A DNA stretch of 64,000 nucleotides from Amycolatopsis deserti (GTDB lineage: Bacteria; Actinomycetota; Actinomycetes; Mycobacteriales; Pseudonocardiaceae): assembly GCF_014653945.1 (NCBI RefSeq), contig NZ_BNAU01000004.1:372001-436000 (forward strand), read 5' to 3'. Below the pieces are notes generated by a model. It made no database searches and was not told the origin of the DNA. It worked only from the letters and a program-made list of their open reading frames with translations. A program made the translations under genes and the position numbers. How positions within the stretch are numbered: the stretch's first letter is position 1; every line of letters begins with the position of its first letter. Positions 58,846 through 64,000 of this stretch are shown piece after piece.

Positions 58846-60054
58846 ATGACCAACACCAAGATCCTCATCTCCGGCGCCAGCATCGCCGGGCCCGCCCTCG
58901 CGCACTGGCTCACCCGCTACGGCTACGCCGTGACGGTCGTGGAGCGGGCACCCGCCCCGCGGCCCGGCGGGCAGGCGATCGACGTCCGCGGGCCGGCGCT
59001 GGACGTCGCCGAGCGCATGGGCATCCTGGACGCGCTGCGCGCCCACAGCACCGGCATGCGCGGGATGTCGGTGGTGGACGCCGACGGCACCGAGATCTAC
59101 CGCACCGAGGAACGCACGGTCAGCGGCGGCGACCTGGACAGCCCGGACGTCGAGATCCTGCGCGACGACCTCGCGCGGATCATCACCGACGCCACGAGCG
59201 GCGACGTCGAGTACCTGTTCGGCGACTCGATCGCCGCGCTGGAACAGGATGCCGACGAGGTCCGCGTGGTGTTCGAGTCCGGGCTGGAGCGCACGTTCGA
59301 CCTGGTGGCCGGCGCGGACGGGCTGCACTCGAACACGCGCCGCCTGGTCTTCGGGCCGACCGAGCGGTTCATCCGGCACCTGGGCATCAGCATGGCCGTG
59401 TGCACCGTGCCGAATTTCCTCGGCCTGGACCACTGGCAGGTCATGCACCAGATGCCGGACGGCGGCATGCGCGGCGCGATGGTGATGAGCGCGCGGGACA
59501 ACACCGAGGCGCGGGCGTACCTGATGTTCGACACCCCGGAGCCGGTGGACTACGACCACCGGGACGTCGCGGGCCAGAAGGAGATCGTGGCCAGGGCGCT
59601 GGCCGGGGACAGTTGGGAGATGCCGCGGCTGGTCGAGTACGGGCGGGCGGCCACGGACTTCTACTTCGACTCCGCGGCCCAGATCCACCTGGACTCGTGG
59701 TCGCGTGGCCGGGTCGTCCTGGTCGGCGACGCCGGCTACTGCGGTTCGCCGATGTCCGGGCAGGGCACCAGCATGGCGCTGATCGGGGCGTACGTGCTGG
59801 CCGGCGAGCTGGCCGCGGCCGGTGGCGACCACCGGGCGGCGTTCGCGGCGTACGAGAAGGAGTTGCGGGACTACGCCCGTGCGAACCAGGAGATGGCGGT
59901 GGTCAACCTGCGTGAGCGCCGCGCCCAGTCCGGCGAGGCCGAGGACGCGAGCGCGGCGGCCGAGGTCCTGGTCGAGACCGGAGTGGCGGAGTTCGCGCAG
60001 GTCGTGGCGTCGTACTCGGTCAAGGACTACGGACCGGACCACTCGATCCGGTGA
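58846..60054 (+). CDS. FAD-dependent aromatic-hydroxylase-type monooxygenase
   Basis: A 402-residue group A flavin monooxygenase (PHBH fold). FAD-binding GxGxxG variant ILISGASIAGPALAHWLTRY with the ribose-binding Glu in VVERAP, the DG motif VAGADGLHSNTR, and the second FAD motif VVLVGDAGYCGSPMSGQGTS. Relatives hydroxylate phenols or modify antibiotics such as tetracyclines and rifamycins. The ATG at 58846 follows the sirtuin by 47 bases. A hairpin at 60153-60196 ends the transcript. Confidence 0.9.
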   Translation: MTNTKILISGASIAGPALAHWLTRYGYAVTVVERAPAPRPGGQAIDVRGPALDVAERMGILDALRAHSTGMRGMSVVDADGTEIYRTEERTVSGGDLDSPDVEILRDDLARIITDATSGDVEYLFGDSIAALEQDADEVRVVFESGLERTFDLVAGADGLHSNTRRLVFGPTERFIRHLGISMAVCTVPNFLGLDHWQVMHQMPDGGMRGAMVMSARDNTEARAYLMFDTPEPVDYDHRDVAGQKEIVARALAGDSWEMPRLVEYGRAATDFYFDSAAQIHLDSWSRGRVVLVGDAGYCGSPMSGQGTSMALIGAYVLAGELAAAGGDHRAAFAAYEKELRDYARANQEMAVVNLRERRAQSGEAEDASAAAEVLVETGVAEFAQVVASYSVKDYGPDHSIR

Positions 60055-60152
60055 ACGTGAGGGTTCCACGCGTCCCGTTCGGGCCGTCGGCCCCTCTAAC
60101 CAGACGGCTGCGGTCGCACGGGCGCCACCGTGCTCCTCGCAGTCGTCCGGCA

Positions 60153-60196
60153 TACCGGATCCGGCCGTCACGCCCCCCGAACGGCCGGATCCGGTA
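60153..60196. terminator. Hairpin between convergent genes
   Basis: TACCGGATCCGGCCGT (60153-60168) and its exact complement (60181-60196) form a 16-bp stem with a 12-base loop between the monooxygenase and the convergent SDR gene. No T-run follows, so termination may need help from Rho. The rest of 60055-60203 shows no gene. Confidence 0.75.
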
Positions 60197-60203
60197 CGCG
60201 CCG

Positions 60204-61037
60204 CTACTGCTTCAGGACGCGTTCGGTCAGGTCACCGGCGGCCGCCACCAGGTCGTCGGTGAGCGCACCGGTCAACTCCTCCGACGGCTTGCCCTCCGGG
60301 TCCAGGACCACGCCGCTCGCCAGTGACGGCTCAGTCGCCGCGAGCACGACCGACCGGGCCGCCTCCGCCACCGGGCGCCGCACCGCCTGCCGGATCTGCT
60401 CCCACTGCGGGCGCAGGGCGGGCGGCAGGATCTCCGGGGTCATCTCGGCGGCGTTCGGCGTCGCGGCCGGGCCCGGGTCGGCCGCGTGGACCGCGACCCC
60501 GCTGCCGCGCAGCCGCTCGGCCAGCTCGCGGTTGTACGCCAGGTGCGCGAGCTTCGCGCGCCCCGAAGCCGCCATTCCGTAGTACTCGCCGGGCTCGACC
60601 TCGGCGTACGACGGGGTTCCCAGCGTCAGCGCGGCCTGGATGGAGGATGAGGTGACGTCGACGATCCGGCTCGGGGCGCCGGCGCGCAGCGAGTCCAGCA
60701 GCGCCTCGGTCAGCACCAGCGGCGAGAGGTGGTTCAGCGCGAAGCTCGCCTCGATGCCGTCGGCCGTCTCCCAGCGCTTCGACCACATGCCGCCGACGTT
60801 GTTCACCAGCAACTGCCACGGTCCCTCCGCGGCGAGCCGCTCGCCGAGCGCGCGAACCTCGGCCAGCACCGAGAGGTCGGCCTGGACGAACCGGCCGCCG
60901 ATCGCCCGTGCGGCCGCCGCGCCGTGTTCCGGGTCGCGTCCGACGATCACCACGTCGTGGTCCAGTCGGGCCAGTTGGCGGGCCACCTCGAAGCCGAGTC
61001 CCCTGGTGCCCGCGGTCACGATTGCCTTCTGTGTCAT
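60204..61037 (-). CDS. SDR-superfamily protein without the catalytic tyrosine
   Basis: A 277-residue protein of the retinol-dehydrogenase-like SDR type. Cofactor loop IVTAGTRGLGFEVARQL, Arg in VIVGRDPEHG suggesting NADP, LLVNNVGGMW and VDVTSSS are present. The YxxSK motif should stand in MAASGRAKLAHLAYN, where Lys is kept but the Tyr position is Ser and the Ser is Ala. It may therefore bind NADP without normal oxidoreduction. ATG at 61037; divergent from a LysR gene, which probably controls it. Confidence 0.85.
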   Translation of the reverse strand: MTQKAIVTAGTRGLGFEVARQLARLDHDVVIVGRDPEHGAAAARAIGGRFVQADLSVLAEVRALGERLAAEGPWQLLVNNVGGMWSKRWETADGIEASFALNHLSPLVLTEALLDSLRAGAPSRIVDVTSSSIQAALTLGTPSYAEVEPGEYYGMAASGRAKLAHLAYNRELAERLRGSGVAVHAADPGPAATPNAAEMTPEILPPALRPQWEQIRQAVRRPVAEAARSVVLAATEPSLASGVVLDPEGKPSEELTGALTDDLVAAAGDLTERVLKQ

Positions 61038-61092
61038 GCCGTTCAGCTCAGCGCAGTGGCGGGAATCCGTCCAAAGCCGCGCGGACATGGGT

Positions 61093-61111
61093 CCATGCCC
61101 GCCCGGCATGG
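61093..61111. promoter_or_regulatory. Candidate LysR-type operator
   Basis: CCATGCC-N5-GGCATGG, a perfect 7-bp inverted repeat in the 86-base gap between the divergent SDR and LysR genes, 13 bases before the LysR start. Confidence 0.5.
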
Positions 61112-61123
61112 CAGCCTGTCGGA

Positions 61124-61990
61124 GTGGATCTGAAGCACCTGCGGTATTTCCTGGCCGTCGCCAGCGAGGGCACCTTCACCGCGGCCGCGCAGCGCCTCGG
61201 CATGACGCAACCGGCGCTGTCGCGCGCGATCCGGGCACTCGAAGACGGTGTCGGGACCGCGCTGTTCGCGCGCGGGCACCAGGGCGCGGAGCTGACCGCC
61301 GCCGGGCGGATGCTCGCCGAGGACGCGCGCGGGATCGACGAGTACGCCCGCGCGGCGATCGCCCGGGTGGCGCGGTTCGGTCAGGGCGGCCCGAGGCTGC
61401 GGGTGACCGCGCGGGCCTGTGACGTGGCCACGCTGCAGGCGCTCGTCGACTCCTACAACGCGCAGTACGAACCGCACGCCGTCGCGACCGTCGCGGACTG
61501 GCGGGTCCAGGCGGACGAGCTGCGCGCCGGGGCGGCCGACGTGGGTCTGCTGCGCGTCCCGTTCGAGAACCCGGGCCTGGACAGCGATCCGGTGCGGATC
61601 GACGAGCGGGTCGCCCTGCTGCCGCGGTCGCACCCGCTGGCCGGCCGGGACTCGATCGACCGGGCCGAACTGGCGGGCGAGGCGTTCCCGCGGTGGGTCG
61701 ACATGCCGCCGGCCGAAACGGCGTTCTGGACCGGCACCGACCGGGTCGCGCACGATTGGCGACCCGGGCCGCTGGTGCGCAACGGAGCCGAGTACGCGAG
61801 CGCGGTCCGGCTCGGTCAGGCGATCGGGTTCGTGCCCCGGACCCTGCTGCCGGAACTGCCGCTCACCGGCATCAGCGTGGTGCCGGTGCACGGGCTGTCA
61901 CCCAGCGAGCTGCACGTCGTGTGGGCGGCCACCGCGACCTCGCCGGACGTGGCGCGGTTCGTCCGGCACGCCCAGCTCACGGGAGCGTGA
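61124..61990 (+). CDS. LysR-family transcriptional regulator
   Basis: A 288-residue LysR regulator. The winged helix-turn-helix is standard (LRYFLAVASEGTFTAAAQRL, GMTQPALSRAIRALEDGVGT) and the effector domain follows (LLRVPFENPGLDSDP, VALLPRSHPLAGRD). GTG start at 61124 after GGAG-less context; the short leader contains the palindrome at 61093. Likely target is the divergent SDR gene. The 3' end overlaps the convergent nuclease-fold gene by 14 bases. Confidence 0.9.
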   Translation: MDLKHLRYFLAVASEGTFTAAAQRLGMTQPALSRAIRALEDGVGTALFARGHQGAELTAAGRMLAEDARGIDEYARAAIARVARFGQGGPRLRVTARACDVATLQALVDSYNAQYEPHAVATVADWRVQADELRAGAADVGLLRVPFENPGLDSDPVRIDERVALLPRSHPLAGRDSIDRAELAGEAFPRWVDMPPAETAFWTGTDRVAHDWRPGPLVRNGAEYASAVRLGQAIGFVPRTLLPELPLTGISVVPVHGLSPSELHVVWAATATSPDVARFVRHAQLTGA

Positions 61991-62984
61991 TCGACGCGAA
62001 CACGGCCTTGTGGTCGGAGTTCGGCATCGGGAACACGCGGTAGGCCGTGACGGCGGCGCGCTGGTCGACCAGGACGTGGTCGATCGCGACCGGGGGCGGG
62101 AACAGCTTCGAGGGCCAGGTCGAGGTGAAGCCCTCGCCGGTGGCGTTGCCCGCGTCCGCGTAACCGGTCGCGATCAGGTCCCGCAGCGTCCCGTGGTCGA
62201 GCGTGGCGTTGAAGTCACCCGCGAGGATGCGCACCGGGCCGTCCGGATCGGGGTGCGGCAGACCGGCGATCTCCGACTTCCACGCCCCCGCGTCGGCGAC
62301 CGGCGCGGTCGGGTGCACCGCCACCACCTCCACCGACACCCCGCCGCCGAGGTCCACGCGCGCGCTCGGCTGCGCGAAGATCGACGGCCCGGCCAGGGAC
62401 AGCTCGGTGACCGGATACCGCGACAGCAGCCCTGACCCGGCGCCACGCCGCCCCGGCTCCAGCACCCGGTGCGGCAGCAACTCGAACAGCCCGGCCGCCT
62501 CCAGCGCCGTCACCGCCTGCGGCGTCAGCTCCAGCAGGTTCAGCACGTCGACCTGGTTTTCGCGCACCAGCCGCACGAGGGTCTGCGGATCGGCTTCGCC
62601 GTAGTACATGTTCGACGACATCACGTGCAGCGTCCGCCCGTGCACCTGGGGCTGTGCCGAGGAAAACGCGCGCGGCACCACCACCCCGCCCAGCACGAGT
62701 GCGAGCACCAGCACGATCCCGCCGATCCACCAGTGCCGGAGCGCGAGGGTGAGAACCGCGAGCAGCAGGCCGCACACGATCCAGTACGGCGTCAACGCGA
62801 TCAGCGACGCGGTCAACCGCCCGCCGTCGACGCCGAACAGGCGCATCGCGGCGAACACCACGAAAACCGCGGCGAGAACGGCGAAGAACACCACGCGTCC
62901 AGTTTTCCTGTCACGCCTCGGCAGCGGCTGACAGTCGTCTGTGCGCGCGCTGTCAGGTTCCCCCGGAAGAGTCGGTTCCGACAC
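61977..62984 (-). CDS. Membrane-anchored endonuclease/exonuclease/phosphatase-fold protein
   Basis: About 335 residues: three N-terminal transmembrane helices (VVFFAVLAAVFVVFAAM, LIALTPYWIVCGLLLAVLTL, WWIGGIVLVLALVLGGVVV), then an extracytoplasmic EEP domain with HVMSSNMYYGEADP, LLELTP (metal Glu), VVAVHPTAP, ILAGDFNATL, and SDHKAV. Similar membrane EEP proteins are common in actinobacteria; substrate unknown. The start is uncertain: GTG at 62984 gives a cytoplasmic tail of about 30 residues but has no ribosome site. Confidence 0.85.
   Translation of the reverse strand: MSEPTLPGEPDSARTDDCQPLPRRDRKTGRVVFFAVLAAVFVVFAAMRLFGVDGGRLTASLIALTPYWIVCGLLLAVLTLALRHWWIGGIVLVLALVLGGVVVPRAFSSAQPQVHGRTLHVMSSNMYYGEADPQTLVRLVRENQVDVLNLLELTPQAVTALEAAGLFELLPHRVLEPGRRGAGSGLLSRYPVTELSLAGPSIFAQPSARVDLGGGVSVEVVAVHPTAPVADAGAWKSEIAGLPHPDPDGPVRILAGDFNATLDHGTLRDLIATGYADAGNATGEGFTSTWPSKLFPPPVAIDHVLVDQRAAVTAYRVFPMPNSDHKAVFASITLP
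62928..62956. promoter_or_regulatory. Inverted repeat upstream of the efflux ABC operon
   Basis: CTGACAG (62928-62934) and CTGTCAG (62950-62956) are exact inverted copies 15 bases apart, 43 bases before the ABC ATPase ATG. It lies inside the 5' end of the divergent gene as annotated. A TetR/PadR-type site is possible, but no such regulator is in the window. Confidence 0.35.
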
Positions 62985-62998
62985 AGGAGGAGGATGTC

Positions 62999-63964
62999 AT
63001 GACCTTGGCGATCCAGGCTGAGGGCCTGGTGAAACGGTTCGGGAACACCACCGCGCTGAACGGGGTCGACCTCGAGGTGCCGACCGGCAAGGTGGTCGGC
63101 GTGCTCGGCCCCAACGGCGCGGGCAAGACCACCACGGTGCGGATACTGGCGACGCTGCTGCGGCCGGACGCCGGTCACGCGACGGTCGGCGGCTACGACG
63201 TCGTGCGCGACGCGGTGCGGGTGCGCGGGCTGATCGGCCTGACCGGCCAGTACGCGTCGGTCGACGAGGACCTGTCCGGCACCGAGAACCTGGTGCTGCT
63301 GGGCCGGTTGCTCGGGCTCGGCCGGGCTGAGGCGAAGGCGCGCGCGGCGGAGTTGCTGGAGCAGTTCGAGCTGTCCGACGCCGCCGGCCGCGCCGCGAAG
63401 ACGTACTCGGGTGGCATGCGGCGGCGGCTGGACCTGGCCGCGAGCCTGGTCGGCCACCCCAAGCTGCTCTACCTCGACGAGCCGACCACCGGGCTGGACC
63501 CGCACGCGCGCAACGAGGTGTGGCAGGTGGTGCGGCGGCTCGTCGACGACGGCGCGACCGTGCTGCTGACCACGCAGTACCTGGACGAGGCCGACCAGCT
63601 CGCGGACACGATCACGGTGATCGACCACGGGCGGGTCGTCGCGGAGGGCCGCCCGGACGAGCTGAAGCGCCGCGTGGGCGGGCAGACCGTGCAGGTCCGG
63701 CCGACCTCGCGGGCCGATTTCGACGCGGTGGCGCGGATTTTGACCGATCTGACCGGGTTCGAGCCGGCTCGCGACACGGATGTCGGGTTGTTGACCGCAC
63801 CCGTGGGCGATCCGGTCCTGATGTCCACTTTGGTCCGCAAACTGGACGAAGCCGGCATCACTGCCGACGAACTGGCGCTGCGCCTGCCCAGCCTCGACGA
63901 GGTCTTCCTGGCGCTGACCGGCAAGCCGGCCGAAGAAACCACACGTGAAGGGAGCCTGGTGTGA
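62999..63964 (+). CDS. DrrA-type ABC transporter ATPase
   Basis: A 321-residue ABC ATPase of the daunorubicin-resistance DrrA type, part of two-gene drug or lipid exporters. Walker A GPNGAGKTTT, Q-loop IGLTGQYASVDEDLSG, signature TYSGGMRRRLDLA, Walker B LLYLDEPTTGLDP, H-loop replaced in the DrrA manner by TTQYLDEA, and the typical C-terminal LPSLDEVFLALTG. AGGAGGAGG at 62985-62993 supports the ATG at 62999. Its stop overlaps the start of the permease gene. Confidence 0.93.
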   Translation: MTLAIQAEGLVKRFGNTTALNGVDLEVPTGKVVGVLGPNGAGKTTTVRILATLLRPDAGHATVGGYDVVRDAVRVRGLIGLTGQYASVDEDLSGTENLVLLGRLLGLGRAEAKARAAELLEQFELSDAAGRAAKTYSGGMRRRLDLAASLVGHPKLLYLDEPTTGLDPHARNEVWQVVRRLVDDGATVLLTTQYLDEADQLADTITVIDHGRVVAEGRPDELKRRVGGQTVQVRPTSRADFDAVARILTDLTGFEPARDTDVGLLTAPVGDPVLMSTLVRKLDEAGITADELALRLPSLDEVFLALTGKPAEETTREGSLV

Positions 63965-64000
63965 CCACGCTCGACCTGCCCCGGCGCATCAGCCCGGGCA
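63961..64000 (+). CDS. Start of ABC-2 type permease (DrrB-like), cut by window edge
   Basis: A GTG at 63961 overlaps the stop of the DrrA-type ATPase gene (GTGA) and opens a frame MTTLDLPRRISPG that runs off the window. Position directly after a DrrA gene predicts the membrane partner DrrB; only 13 codons are visible, so the call rests on context. Confidence 0.6.
   Translation, partial: MTTLDLPRRISPG

Noticed and set aside
1-64000. Selenoprotein gene with an in-frame TGA
   Set aside because: No gene in the window ends at a TGA followed by continued family homology; SelD itself uses Cys. A SECIS scan could not be run.

Overview
The window is about 70% GC with strong G/C preference at third codon positions, frequent GTG/TTG starts, short or overlapping gene junctions and several probable leaderless promoters. 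Gene content (CarD, an LpqE-like lipoprotein, a MhuD-like haem monooxygenase, ECF sigma with DGPF partner, ThrE, MEP-pathway genes beside cysS) points to a mycelial actinomycete, most likely of the Pseudonocardiaceae (Amycolatopsis-like). This is an inference from content; no 16S gene is present. It looks like ordinary chromosome rather than plasmid or prophage; no transposase or integrase was recognised.

Left part (1-25 kb): a compact selenocysteine cassette (selB, selA, tRNA-Sec leftward; selD divergent), a broken-looking membrane ATPase, a CoA-binding protein, an SDR, a PucR regulator with an MHS-type transporter, a secreted endonuclease/phosphatase-fold protein, a DGPF-protein/ECF sigma pair, a PrsW-like membrane protease, a branched-chain amino-acid dehydrogenase next to two divergently transcribed CitE-like lyases, a CBS protein with an ArsB/NhaD-type permease, a tiny secreted protein, tRNA-Thr, a ThrE exporter, and trehalose genes otsA plus an otsB fused to a GH15 hydrolase.

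Middle (25-33 kb): a conserved housekeeping block that matches the order known in mycobacteria: radA and an lpqE-like gene leftward, then carD, ispD, ispF, an inserted HAD gene, cysS and rlmB rightward. The IspD lacks its nucleotide-binding signature. The 3' end of rlmB is followed by three more partial copies of itself.

33-51 kb: an MBOAT O-acyltransferase (its likely AlgX-type partner is 15.5 kb away at 50 kb), then a carbohydrate or polyol catabolic locus. A leftward operon encodes HAD phosphatase, dihydroxyacetone-kinase-like kinase, RpiB-type isomerase, 2-hydroxyacid dehydrogenase, FGGY kinase, class II aldolase. Rightward genes encode a histidine phosphatase, a DeoR regulator, a polyol-permease-type MFS carrier and a second FGGY kinase. 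Two related palindromes at the two promoter regions look like the DeoR operators. A 700-bp gene-free stretch follows that holds two large nested inverted repeats and an array of five small hairpins. After it come a DivIVA-like coiled-coil protein and two tandem DUF445 membrane proteins.

51-64 kb: a zinc/manganese-type ABC importer with a possible Zur box, a LacI regulator with its own palindrome, then a second conserved block (beta-carbonic anhydrase, mutY, alpha/beta hydrolase, mhuD) with a sirtuin joined to mhuD, an FAD monooxygenase, a divergent SDR/LysR pair, a membrane-anchored endonuclease/phosphatase-fold protein, and the start of a DrrAB-type efflux ABC operon.
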